Assembly: GCF_000026945.1 (NCBI RefSeq)
Contig: NC_012861.1
Coordinates: forward strand, 1,736,001-1,800,000
Source of the DNA: Candida dubliniensis CD36
Taxonomy: Eukaryota > Ascomycota > Pichiomycetes > Serinales > Debaryomycetaceae
DNA length: 64,000 nt
Direction of reading: 5' to 3'
The notes under the pieces were generated by a model. It saw only the letters and a list, made by a program, of their open reading frames with translations. It was not told the origin of the DNA and did not search any database. Each line of letters opens with the position of its first letter. Within the stretch, counting starts at the first letter, position 1. The position numbers and the translations under genes are program-made. Shown piece after piece: positions 1 through 9,163 of the stretch.

Positions 1-1
1 T

Positions 2-3000
2 TGTTGGTACAGCAATCGTTAAACCGGTGACGTATTCCACGGCTACTAATATGTATCTGTTTTGTTCTGTATTGAAATAGGGACCCGTATAGTCCATTCC
101 CCATCTGCTAAACGGTTTAATTGGTTCGAGTGGTCTGTATGGCCGGATGGCTTCACGAATTGAAGTGTTCATCTGACAATAGCGACACTTGCTTATAATT
201 GTTGTAGCAATTAATAGATGATCAGGATGCCAATATGCAAGCGTACATAAATAATCTGTTACTCTGGTTGATGGGTGGTGTTTGTCATGAATTGTTTGAC
301 AAGCTTTAGTGTACTCATGTCGTGGAAGATATTGTAAAAGTTGGTTGTTAATGATTACGTATAGGTCATCGTTAATTAATTTAAACAGTTGGAGTGGCAA
401 TTCTTCATTGTTGTAGTCAGGTGCATGATGTTGTTGTTGTTCCAATAAGTTTTGAATAGTGTGGATGTGTGATTCATTAAGGTTGTCTAATTCAATGGCA
501 TCTAATTGTGTTTGGGGTGGTTGTTGTATTGGTTTATCCATTGTAAAGGTGTTTTGTAATATTTTGTCTTCATCTACCATTTCTGTAATATTTTGTGTTT
601 GATACCTTGTGATGATATCAGCAACAAAGTTTTGTTTACCTCTCAAATAATATACGTGAGGAGAAAAGGAACCTATGAGATCGAGAAAACGAGCTATTCT
701 TGGTGGTGGAGTGGTTTTCTTGTCCAAAAGTGATGCTAAGCTCTGGTGATCTGTGTAGATCTCGACTGTGTTGTTGCAGTGATATCTAAATTTTTCCAAT
801 ATGACGATAATGGCTAAGAGCTCCTTCTCCATAACCGAGTAGCGACCTTGTGTTTCATTTAATTTATGGGATGAAAAGGCAATTGGGACAAGTACTTGTT
901 TGTCATTTTGGAATGTTGGTTGACACAAATAACCTCCGACTACCATGTTGCTGGCATCTGTGAAGATTATAGTCGGTAACGTGGGATCATAGAGGTGTAA
1001 GGTGGGGAGACCAATGATTGCATTTTTTAACTCGTTGAAACCTTTGATTGATGCTGGAGTGTGTTGAATTTTTATGTTCTTGCCATTGTTGTGTTTCAAT
1101 AACTCATTTAACGGATTTGTATAAATGGCTATATTTGGAATAAAATTCCTGAAGTGGTTTGTAAAGTTGACAAATGCACGGATTTGTGTTGTGGTAGTGG
1201 GGATCTGCCAATTTTGAATTGCCTGGATCTTTGCTGGTTGTGGTGAGATTTTGCCAGGTTGAATTGAGTATCCAAGAAAATCAATTTTCGTATGAATAAG
1301 TTTTAATTTATTATAATTTAATTGAAGGTTGTTTTGATGTAACCTCCACATTATGGTTTTGAGGATAGTGATATGGTGGTGTAATGTGGTTGTATGTATC
1401 AATATATCATCCATATATATGAATGTATTAGTGATGCCTGTCAAAACTTTCCTTACGAAATTAGTAAAGATTGCCGGCAGGTTAATGGCTCCAAAAGGAA
1501 GTGTGGTAAAACAGAAATTTCCTTCGGCAGTGGAGATGCCAAAATACTTGATACTATCCTTATGAATGGCGATCTGGTAAAATGCGTTTTTCAAGTCTAA
1601 AGCTGAGAAATAATTGGAGTTTGCTAGTGATGATAATAAATCTTTTGTGTCAGTTGGGTAAGTGTACATTCTTACGGTGACCTTATTGAGACGTCTTAGA
1701 TCAACAGCTATCTTGGTTGAGGATTGGTTAGCATTGGTTTTCCTAATTGGGAATATGGGGTGTAACCAGGCATCTATCGGAGCTGGGACTAAGACACCTG
1801 CCTCCAATTTTTCATCAATGAATTCTTTTATGAGAGCTTGTTCCTCTTGATTACATTTATATGGTTTGCAATATATTTGTGTGTGGTCAGTTAATTGAAT
1901 ACGGTATTGGAACTCTCTAGGGGGTGGGGGTCTCAATTTTGTGTGGAATAATTGAGGGTATTTAATAGCAAATTCCCTTTTTAATCGTTCCCTAATTTGT
2001 TCCAACGACTCTTCACTTTTGAGTTGAAGGGAGTGAATATGAAACCGTTGATTGTTAATCAGAATGAATTCACCCTCCTTTGTGAGGTGATAGTTCCATT
2101 TTTGTAAAGTAGGACGACCGATAATAACTTTGTTCAAGTGATCCAAGATATAGAATTCTAAAAATACATCAAAAATTTTAACTATTGCTACTGATTCAAT
2201 TGTGTGAGACAAATTTGATGCGGTTCTAGCTGTGGCTATTCTTCGTAACTTAGTGACACTGAAAAGGAGACCATTATCTTCCAACCAAGGAAGGATTTGT
2301 TTACCAATAAAATTTGCTTCAGCTCCACTGTCTAATAAAATCCGAGGGTTGTGGGTTTTATCAGGGGTTGCAAAGTGAGTAATGTTTACTTCATATAATT
2401 GAAGATCATTGATTTGGAAGTCGAATTCCTGATCTTGTTGTTCTTCGAAAGGTTCTTCCGTTGTAATCTCTTCAAAGTGTTGATAATCTTCTTCATCATT
2501 GTCGATTAAATCAACCTGATACAAATTTGGATCGAGAGTATCATCATCATTAACAATTTGTCCTAATTGGGATTGAGGATCGATTGATAATTCATAAATC
2601 TTTGGTGATCTTCTACCCTTATTCCAAATATATCCTCTTCGTCTATAAGTCCGATATGGTGGTTTGCCTTTTTGTTGGTTATTGTTGAAAGGGTTGTATC
2701 CACGAGGGTTGTATTTAATGGAAGAATTTGAAGTATTTTGATAATAAATCTGACTATTTCCATATGGAGTGTTGTTGAATCTTGATTTATCAAAAGTTTT
2801 AGGATAATTTGGTCTTGAATATGAATTGATATTTTTGTCATATAATGAGTTAGTATTCCGTTCATATGATGTTCTCAGATTTCTATCATATAATGATTTC
2901 AGGTTCCCATCATATGTTGATTGTTGATTGATGTTATATGGAGTTGGATTGAAATTTATAGCATTAACATTACTATTCAGTGAGGAATCTAACAGCTGAA

Positions 3001-4285
3001 ATACTGCCAGACCTAACATAAGATCTAAATCATTCCAAAATTTTGCTTCTGTTTTTGTTAACCATTCTGGTTCATAGATTTTATCCGGAAAGTATTTATG
3101 ACAATGGGAGAATACATGGGCTCTTACAGCAACAAATACATTACTGTATTGTTTTAACTGTCTGTATTTCTTTTGGATTTGGTCGATAAAATCTCCAACA
3201 GTCTGTCCTGCTATTGGAATTATTTTGAATAATTCAACTTGGGTGTTAGCATTTCCGACTTCTAATTGTGAAGCCTTGACGAATGCTATTAAAATATCCA
3301 AGTAACTGTATTCCCTTCCATTTGCTGGATTCATCTTTGCGCTCTCAATGTATCCAATGTATCTTCCTTGAAGATAAGGTTCTAAGATCATCGGATAAAG
3401 ATGATAAGGAGCTAATGAAAGTTGCATGTAAGACTGGAGACGCATGAGTTTTTGAATTTTGTCTGGATCATTTGGATTTTGGATGACAAGGTCCGGTCTA
3501 AAGTTAGGTGGTTTGCCGACTGGGCCACCTGTTGCATTTATTTCATGCAATATGACAAATGGTAAGTAACCTTTGATTAATCTTGCCATTTCTGGATCTA
3601 AATTGGGGATCAATGCAAGATCCTGTGCTAGGGTATTTCCAATATTTGGTTGTTGCGATCTGGATCTCAGATCTGCGGTTCCCATTGCTTCTGTTTGGGG
3701 ATATTGAGTGCTCGCTCTCTGGGCATTTAATCTATCGCTTATGCGATTAATTTGCTCTTCAAGTTTAGTTACCTTTTGATCCCTTTCTAAAATAAAATTC
3801 TCCACTTGATGTAACTCTTCTTTTTGTTTCGTGGTTGATTCTTCAACTTTTTGTACCTCCTCTGCTTCTTTGGTAATGGATTCTTGAATCTTTTGTAAGT
3901 CTTCCTCTTCTTTTAAGACAGTTTTCTCGACATTACGTAACTCTTGTTGTTCTTTCAACACAAAGTCTTCAACCTGATGGATCTCTTCTTTTTCTTCACC
4001 AACCACCGTTTTAATATCCTTGACATCAGTTTCTTCTTTCTTTTGTTTATGAAGAATGTTTCCGATATCTTTTTCTTGTTTTGGCATGAAAGCTTTTTGA
4101 TTATTGTCAAGAATTGTAATTCTGTCATTCATAGCCGCAAGTTTGGCATTGACGGATTGATTCATGACTTCGACTGATTCTTTTAAAACCTTGAACATCA
4201 GCATAACGTCTTCCAGTGATCTGGATCCCGATGGCTCAGATGATTCTGGTGGGAGTGGAATGTTTTCAGCTTTTTCGGATGACAT
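2..4285 (-). CDS. Gag-Pol polyprotein of element 1, one open frame of at least 1428 codons, 3' end outside window
   Basis: ATG at 4283-4285, read leftward; I see no stop codon before the window edge. Gag: residues about 100-190 are a charged coiled coil of 14-residue repeats, followed by a capsid-like helical region and a C-terminal part rich in Tyr, Asn and Arg. I see no CCHC or CHHC zinc knuckle. Protease: DSGA at 652-655. Reverse transcriptase: YMDD at 957-960, preceded by VDLRRLNKVT and LPFGAIN motifs. RNase H: a TDAS motif near 1110. Integrase: an H-H-C-C zinc region at about 1330-1390, then the first catalytic Asp in GMDYTGPYF just before the edge. Gag and Pol are not separated by a stop or frameshift, as in S. 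pombe Tf1/Tf2. CTG is fairly frequent and would be serine, for example in the RT motif at FGAIN(CTG)PA. Confidence 0.9.
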   Translation of the reverse strand, partial: MSSEKAENIPLPPESSEPSGSRSLEDVMLMFKVLKESVEVMNQSVNAKLAAMNDRITILDNNQKAFMPKQEKDIGNILHKQKKEETDVKDIKTVVGEEKEEIHQVEDFVLKEQQELRNVEKTVLKEEEDLQKIQESITKEAEEVQKVEESTTKQKEELHQVENFILERDQKVTKLEEQINRISDRLNAQRASTQYPQTEAMGTADLRSRSQQPNIGNTLAQDLALIPNLDPEMARLIKGYLPFVILHEINATGGPVGKPPNFRPDLVIQNPNDPDKIQKLMRLQSYMQLSLAPYHLYPMILEPYLQGRYIGYIESAKMNPANGREYSYLDILIAFVKASQLEVGNANTQVELFKIIPIAGQTVGDFIDQIQKKYRQLKQYSNVFVAVRAHVFSHCHKYFPDKIYEPEWLTKTEAKFWNDLDLMLGLAVFQLLDSSLNSNVNAINFNPTPYNINQQSTYDGNLKSLYDRNLRTSYERNTNSLYDKNINSYSRPNYPKTFDKSRFNNTPYGNSQIYYQNTSNSSIKYNPRGYNPFNNNQQKGKPPYRTYRRRGYIWNKGRRSPKIYELSIDPQSQLGQIVNDDDTLDPNLYQVDLIDNDEEDYQHFEEITTEEPFEEQQDQEFDFQINDLQLYEVNITHFATPDKTHNPRILLDSGAEANFIGKQILPWLEDNGLLFSVTKLRRIATARTASNLSHTIESVAIVKIFDVFLEFYILDHLNKVIIGRPTLQKWNYHLTKEGEFILINNQRFHIHSLQLKSEESLEQIRERLKREFAIKYPQLFHTKLRPPPPREFQYRIQLTDHTQIYCKPYKCNQEEQALIKEFIDEKLEAGVLVPAPIDAWLHPIFPIRKTNANQSSTKIAVDLRRLNKVTVRMYTYPTDTKDLLSSLANSNYFSALDLKNAFYQIAIHKDSIKYFGISTAEGNFCFTTLPFGAINLPAIFTNFVRKVLTGITNTFIYMDDILIHTTTLHHHITILKTIMWRLHQNNLQLNYNKLKLIHTKIDFLGYSIQPGKISPQPAKIQAIQNWQIPTTTTQIRAFVNFTNHFRNFIPNIAIYTNPLNELLKHNNGKNIKIQHTPASIKGFNELKNAIIGLPTLHLYDPTLPTIIFTDASNMVVGGYLCQPTFQNDKQVLVPIAFSSHKLNETQGRYSVMEKELLAIIVILEKFRYHCNNTVEIYTDHQSLASLLDKKTTPPPRIARFLDLIGSFSPHVYYLRGKQNFVADIITRYQTQNITEMVDEDKILQNTFTMDKPIQQPPQTQLDAIELDNLNESHIHTIQNLLEQQQHHAPDYNNEELPLQLFKLINDDLYVIINNQLLQYLPRHEYTKACQTIHDKHHPSTRVTDYLCTLAYWHPDHLLIATTIISKCRYCQMNTSIREAIRPYRPLEPIKPFSRWGMDYTGPYFNTEQNRYILVAVEYVTGLTIAVPT
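3733..3982 (-). repeat. Six tandem 14-residue (42-bp) repeats in the Gag coiled coil
   Basis: Residues 102-185 of the element 1 polyprotein fall into six blocks of 14 residues starting at I102, L116, L130, V144, L158 and V172. Each has the pattern hydrophobic-x-x-(V/I/L)-E near its start and a run of Glu/Lys/Gln at its end. Fourteen residues is two heptads, so the blocks stack as a continuous coiled coil. The repeats are degenerate at DNA level, which indicates an old internal amplification kept for structure. Confidence 0.7.
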
Positions 4286-5353
4286 TTTTTTTTTTTTGTG
4301 CTAGTATTATTTTATTTTGCAGCTAAATTTGTGTAAGTGTATTTTAAAAATGTGTATAAAATTATTATTTTTTTTTGCAATTTTATTAATTATAATATTT
4401 TATTATTTTTTTTTTTATGGGTTTTTGTTGGATTTTTGTTTTGTTGGATTTTTTTTATGATTTTTATGACTTTTATGAACACTTTAATTTATTAACTCTT
4501 GAATCAATTGAGATTTTTATGACTTTGAATTTACTTCTTCGACTAATATAATTGATCAGAAAATTAATTTTCTGAAGTTCCTTCTATAACCTTTTTTGGC
4601 ACGTGAATGTGTCTTGTTTTGATTTGATAGAAAGATAATCTATTAATAGATGAAAGATGTATCTAAATGATAAAAAAAGTATTGATTGATTCTAAAAGAA
4701 AAGTCAATATAAAAAATATAAAAAATGTAGAGAAAGTGTAAAGGTTTATATAGTAGATATTGAGTTGATAACTTTGCAACCAATTCTGAACACGTATAAT
4801 TGATAATGTTGGGATAATTAACACATTTTAAGAATGTGTGAAAATATGACGAAATATGCAGGATCGTCAGATACTTGTTTCTGGTAGCGTCCGACATATA
4901 AATTGCATTTACATAACTGTAATAAATATTTATCAATATCTAGAATTGGGTTAATTAACTAGTGTTTATCAATAATCGTGATTCAACCTATCGTGATGTG
5001 AAATAACAATGATAAATATTTTGTTTGCTTTTACTCCCCTTTTTCCGCTTTTCAACTTATTTTGGTGAAAAATTCTGTAGTAATTCTTGTATTCACATCT
5101 CAATTCAAATCTTTACAACAATAGACCAGACCAATTATTTCAAATAGAGGAAGACTTAAATCATAATTCTGTTTGACATTAACACTTTTTGACGTTACTG
5201 AAATCATTTAAACCCCCTTTTCTTTTGGTGCTATCCTTACACGTTAGTTTGAATTTCATTAAAAAAAAGGATATCTATTAAACAACAACTGAATAATATT
5301 TCCAATTGTTGAGTTCTTTCTATTTACATGAACTTTACCATCCTTCTTCTGCT
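4286..5353 (-). other. Leader and probable 5' LTR of element 1, plus DSS1 3' flank
   Basis: There is no credible host gene here. The first 300 bases upstream of the gag ATG are an A-rich leader (T runs on the + strand). A perfect 18-bp palindrome lies at 4557-4574, a CACGTG box near 4602 and a TATA-like box on the minus strand at 4745-4752. TG...CA LTR ends and a target duplication could not be fixed because the second LTR lies outside the window. The part next to 5353 serves as the 3' flank of DSS1. Confidence 0.5.
4557..4574. repeat. Perfect 18-bp palindrome in the element 1 leader
   Basis: CAGAAAATTAATTTTCTG is its own reverse complement. It lies 272 bases upstream of the gag start, in the untranslated leader, and could form a short hairpin in the genomic RNA. 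Its function is unknown. Confidence 0.6.
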
Positions 5354-8300
5354 CTATTTATATTCAAAAATTACTTCATTTTCCAAGAAATCAACTTGTT
5401 TTAAATGTAATTTATCAGAATCAATCAATCCACCAACTTTTAATTGACCCAGTTTAATATCTTCTAACATTTCTGATGATACTTCAACATGAGCATTAAT
5501 AAAACGGAAATTTGGCATATATACACCAACAGTAGTTCCCTTTTTCGGATTAGTAATTAATTTCAATTTAAAATCAATCAAATTGTTAGAGTTGTTTTCC
5601 AAATCTTGATAATTTCTTAAAAATAATCCTTGCCAAAAAGTATTTGCTCTCAGTTGAATATTCCTAATGATTTCTCCTTGACCATTCAAATAATTGGCAA
5701 TTCCTGGAATATTCTTATCCAATATAGATTGTTTACCCAAAAAATAATCTTGAATTTTCCATTGATTCACTAAATCAATATATCTTCTTAATGGAGATGT
5801 TATATTAGAATACATTGTTAATCCCATAAGTAAATGTTTTTGCGGTGTATGAGTGACTAAACCTCTAGTGAAAAATGGGAACATTTGTGTTAATTGATCA
5901 GTAGGGATTGAATCATTAGTACCAAATAATTCCATTAATTTTTGATATTCGGACAATAATTCATTATTGAATTTAGGATCAAGATATCGATACAATATTT
6001 TGATATTTTTGTCAGTAGCAAATTTTGCCGTTAAATAATTGGCAATAATCATATTTTCGGTAACTAATTTGATAGATGCACTTTCCATGGAAGCAAAACT
6101 AATAGAAATTGTATTATTTGAATTAGAAAGTTTCATTTGTAATTCATTTTCATCATGGAAGAATTCAGTACTGATGGTGACTGTGTCAGTTTTTTTAACA
6201 GTTAAATTGGTATTACCACCATTTGCGTAGGCATAATTAGATTTTCTAATTTCCCAAAGTAATGAAGATATATATTGAAGTTTCACTAAATTGTTAAAAT
6301 CAAGATCATTGGATTGGCCCAATTGTTTATATTGATTTATTTTCATTTCATCATTCAACACTTCATTGACTTTATCATAAGTAAAACCTTGTCGGAAATT
6401 AGAAACAGTAGCGAAAACGATATTGCTACTGTTATTTATTTGGGAAATTAATTGGTCTAACAACAGTTTATCAGCTTCATAATTTTTATTGACCATTTTA
6501 TTAGAAATATAATCATCTACGGTTTTTTTATCAATTCGGTATTGAACCACAAATGTTCGAGTATCCTTATTGGGGATTCCTAATCCAGCAATATCTGATA
6601 CTAATTTAGGTAGCATCGGAAATACAGTATCAGGCATATAACTAGTCGATGATTTTTCAAACGCTAAAGAACTTATGATTGAATTAGGTTTAATATATGA
6701 ACTTGGTTCAGCTACATGAATTGAAACAACATAATCTTGTTGATCTTCATGAATTGAAATCCCATCATCAATTTCATGTGCCGTGGGATCATCAATACAA
6801 TATATAGGAACTTTTCTCATATTTTTTCTCAAATGATGTAATGGATCTTCATTATACATTTCAGCGTCTATAGTATCTTGTAAAATTGCATTGGCGGTTC
6901 CATTGGCGGTTCCATTGGCATGTTGCTGATCCATATAATTGTAAAACTTTTGTTTTGTCAACGTATTGGCCGATGCATTTTCTTCTGTGGGTAAGTTAGC
7001 TTGTTCAGACCATAATAAAGGATTCACGATAATATCTTTATTCAATTTAATGAGTAAATCATAAGCTTTACCATATGAATATTCATTCTTATAAGCTTCT
7101 TGTTTAAGTGGTATTCCCAATTCCATAAAATGTTTATCAACTTTCCGTAAAAGTGACACTAAAGTAGTAGATATCGATGCATCATCTTTATATTTCCCAT
7201 TAACGTATTCCCGTAACATTTTCTCGACATTATGATAAAATACTGGTTTAGTAACTGGTTCTTGACCTAATGCAATTTGACCACAATATGCAGTTATTTC
7301 ATCTAATCCATGATTATTTTTCAAATACTCAACTGTTCGTTCTTCTTCCTTAGTTTGTGCAAGAGGCCATATTGTCACTTTTGTAGGGGTAAAAGACAGT
7401 TTACATGGTAAAACTGTCCATAAATGACTTTGTTTTTTCAACAATGATAATACTGCCATAACATCAGATATTTTATATTGTCGTTGATCAAAATCTATCA
7501 GATTATTTGGTGATTTACCTAATTTTATGGTTGATGGTTGTGGGTTGTTTGGTTCTTTGAGTTTGCTTAATATTTCAAATATTGATACGGTTCTTGGGGT
7601 ATTAAATTCTCCATTAGCATCATCAATTTGTAAACTTCTATGTAACTTTTCTAATTTCTGATGCATTGGTCCCATTTTCCAAAATGCTTCATTAGAAATT
7701 TGCAATAATGCTGGAACATATATATGTCGTACTGTAGTTGGTACAATAAATGTTTGAACATCAGTATTTGTTAATAATTGTGAGGCTGCTTGTTGGACAA
7801 TAAAATCATTAGGATCCAAATATGCTGATTCATCAGGATTGGCATCGGCATCGGCATCGGCATCGGCATCGGCATCGGTATTGGTAGCTTCTTCATGTTC
7901 CACATTTCCTTTATTTTTCCGATTTTTCTGATGTTGAAGTCCCTTAGGTAAAGCTGCAATTGATTTTGAAAAAATTGCATCAGGAACACCAATAGGAGGA
8001 ATATCTATATATTTTTGTTCTAAAACAACAAATTTTTCAATAATTTTATGATATTTTTCAGGTATTAATCCAGAAAATCGATATCCAATAACATTAAAGG
8101 GAGCAAACATAATTTCACCTCTATCACTTAAAAAAGTACAAATTTTTGAACTAAAAGATTTTGGTACTGATGTAACTAAATATAAACGTAAACTTTCTGA
8201 TCCTAATGTTACTAAATCACCAACTTTGATAGGGGTTTCCATAGTTTGCTCATTAATTGTTCCCTCAGTGGTTAAATCATCATTCAAAAAATCTTCCAAT

Positions 8301-8782
8301 TCTTGTATTTCTTCCTTAGTAAATTGAGTCAACCATTCTTTAGCTGGATTAGTGAACCTTCTTTTATTCATAGTCGTGGTATTTTTAATTATTGTTCGTA
8401 CCAATTCATCATTTGGTTTAGTAATATCTATTCTTAAATTAGCATAAGAATCAAATATACTTCGAGATTTAACTTTGGATTTAACAAGAGTTTGAATTTT
8501 TTTCAATCCTGCAGTTTTACTTGATGGGTTGTTTTGGGATTGATTTTCAATTTTCAATTTATTGTTTTTATTTTCTTGAAATATATTTTTGAGAAATGAA
8601 TTATCATATTTAGATGTAGAAGTGGACGTGGACGTGGATGTAGAAGTGGATTTTTTCAATTTTGATCGTCGACTTTGAATGGGAAATTTATTATATAATA
8701 AACTAGAAGATGTGTAAAAATTGTGTTTTAGTATTTTGGACCCATAACATTTCTGTATATGGAATTCTTGAAGTTTCAACAT
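5354..8782 (-). CDS. DSS1: Mitochondrial exoribonuclease Dss1 (RNase II / RNB family)
   Basis: 3'-5' exoribonuclease, the catalytic subunit of the mitochondrial degradosome together with the Suv3 helicase; it turns over mitochondrial RNA. The 1142-residue product is somewhat longer than S. cerevisiae Dss1. The first ~45 residues are basic, Ser/Tyr-rich and poor in acids, as expected of a mitochondrial presequence; the ATG at 8782 opens the frame. The RNB catalytic core starts near residue 660 with DDPTAHEIDDGIS, whose acidic residues bind the metals. The C-terminal RNB part contains the conserved SPLRRYIDLVNQ stretch. Low-complexity insertions include a Ser-Thr run near residue 50 and an Ala-Asp run encoded by a hexanucleotide repeat at 7849-7880. 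It is divergent from SMC2. Confidence 0.9.
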   Translation of the reverse strand: MLKLQEFHIQKCYGSKILKHNFYTSSSLLYNKFPIQSRRSKLKKSTSTSTSTSTSTSKYDNSFLKNIFQENKNNKLKIENQSQNNPSSKTAGLKKIQTLVKSKVKSRSIFDSYANLRIDITKPNDELVRTIIKNTTTMNKRRFTNPAKEWLTQFTKEEIQELEDFLNDDLTTEGTINEQTMETPIKVGDLVTLGSESLRLYLVTSVPKSFSSKICTFLSDRGEIMFAPFNVIGYRFSGLIPEKYHKIIEKFVVLEQKYIDIPPIGVPDAIFSKSIAALPKGLQHQKNRKNKGNVEHEEATNTDADADADADADANPDESAYLDPNDFIVQQAASQLLTNTDVQTFIVPTTVRHIYVPALLQISNEAFWKMGPMHQKLEKLHRSLQIDDANGEFNTPRTVSIFEILSKLKEPNNPQPSTIKLGKSPNNLIDFDQRQYKISDVMAVLSLLKKQSHLWTVLPCKLSFTPTKVTIWPLAQTKEEERTVEYLKNNHGLDEITAYCGQIALGQEPVTKPVFYHNVEKMLREYVNGKYKDDASISTTLVSLLRKVDKHFMELGIPLKQEAYKNEYSYGKAYDLLIKLNKDIIVNPLLWSEQANLPTEENASANTLTKQKFYNYMDQQHANGTANGTANAILQDTIDAEMYNEDPLHHLRKNMRKVPIYCIDDPTAHEIDDGISIHEDQQDYVVSIHVAEPSSYIKPNSIISSLAFEKSSTSYMPDTVFPMLPKLVSDIAGLGIPNKDTRTFVVQYRIDKKTVDDYISNKMVNKNYEADKLLLDQLISQINNSSNIVFATVSNFRQGFTYDKVNEVLNDEMKINQYKQLGQSNDLDFNNLVKLQYISSLLWEIRKSNYAYANGGNTNLTVKKTDTVTISTEFFHDENELQMKLSNSNNTISISFASMESASIKLVTENMIIANYLTAKFATDKNIKILYRYLDPKFNNELLSEYQKLMELFGTNDSIPTDQLTQMFPFFTRGLVTHTPQKHLLMGLTMYSNITSPLRRYIDLVNQWKIQDYFLGKQSILDKNIPGIANYLNGQGEIIRNIQLRANTFWQGLFLRNYQDLENNSNNLIDFKLKLITNPKKGTTVGVYMPNFRFINAHVEVSSEMLEDIKLGQLKVGGLIDSDKLHLKQVDFLENEVIFEYK
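7846..7880 (-). repeat. Hexanucleotide (GGCATC)n repeat encoding an Ala-Asp run in DSS1
   Basis: About six copies of GGCATC on the + strand give an Ala-Asp dipeptide run in a poorly conserved, acidic stretch of Dss1. The unit is a multiple of three, so length changes keep the frame. Confidence 0.8.
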
Positions 8783-9163
8783 TTATAGTGAAAAGAAGCG
8801 GGGTGGGAATCTTAATAGGGTCAAAAGAATATTTGGTTGAAATGGTGATAGATCTCAAATCAACTTTCGATGAGGTTAGAAGAAGAAGAAGAAAAAAAGG
8901 TAGTGTGAATCGTAACAATTCTGTTTTGTTTTGTTTTGTTTTGCTTTTAAAAGATCAACAATTGAAAGAGAGAAGAGAAGATTTTGAACGCGTTTGCCAT
9001 ACCCCATCTTCTTATAACAACAACAACAACAACAACTAACTTCATTCATTTTTATTTGTTACTTGCTACATAATTGTAATTATATTTAGTTCAAATTCAG
9101 AACAATATCCAGTTTTTTTTTTGTTTTTTGTTTTTTTTTTTTGAGATCTAGCTTCTTGGCCAG
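8783..9163. promoter_or_regulatory. Divergent promoter region of DSS1 and SMC2
   Basis: 381 bp between two divergent starts. It contains an ACGCGT MluI-type box at 8988-8993, about 170 bp before the SMC2 ATG, a (TTTTG)n run near 8925-8944, a CAA repeat near 9018-9035 and T-rich tracts just before SMC2. In yeasts ACGCGT is the MBF site of G1/S genes. Its function here is inferred from position only. Confidence 0.5.

Larger units (their letters stand above)
1..4752 (-). mobile_element. Ty3/gypsy-type LTR retrotransposon, element 1 (partial)
   Basis: A retrotransposon transcribed leftward. Protease, reverse transcriptase, RNase H and integrase motifs occur in that order in one reading frame, which is the Ty3/gypsy domain order. 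It is cut by the left window edge inside integrase, so the 3' LTR is not visible. The right boundary is not resolved: the given end is a TATA-like box (TTTATATA on the + strand, 4745-4752) that would suit an LTR promoter on the minus strand. The true 5' LTR end is probably between about 4.75 and 5.3 kb. The intact frame suggests a recent, possibly active insertion. It lies downstream of DSS1 in the same orientation. Confidence 0.85.

Noticed and set aside
4882..4889. TGGTAGCG, like an initiator-tRNA primer-binding site, on the + strand
   Set aside because: It points opposite to element 1, no CA LTR end precedes it and nothing retroviral follows on the + strand; eight bases can occur by chance.
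4643..4936. 97-residue minus-strand frame upstream of the retrotransposon ORF
   Set aside because: It lies across the presumed LTR promoter, is Tyr/Ile/Phe-rich like random AT-rich sequence and has no recognisable domain.
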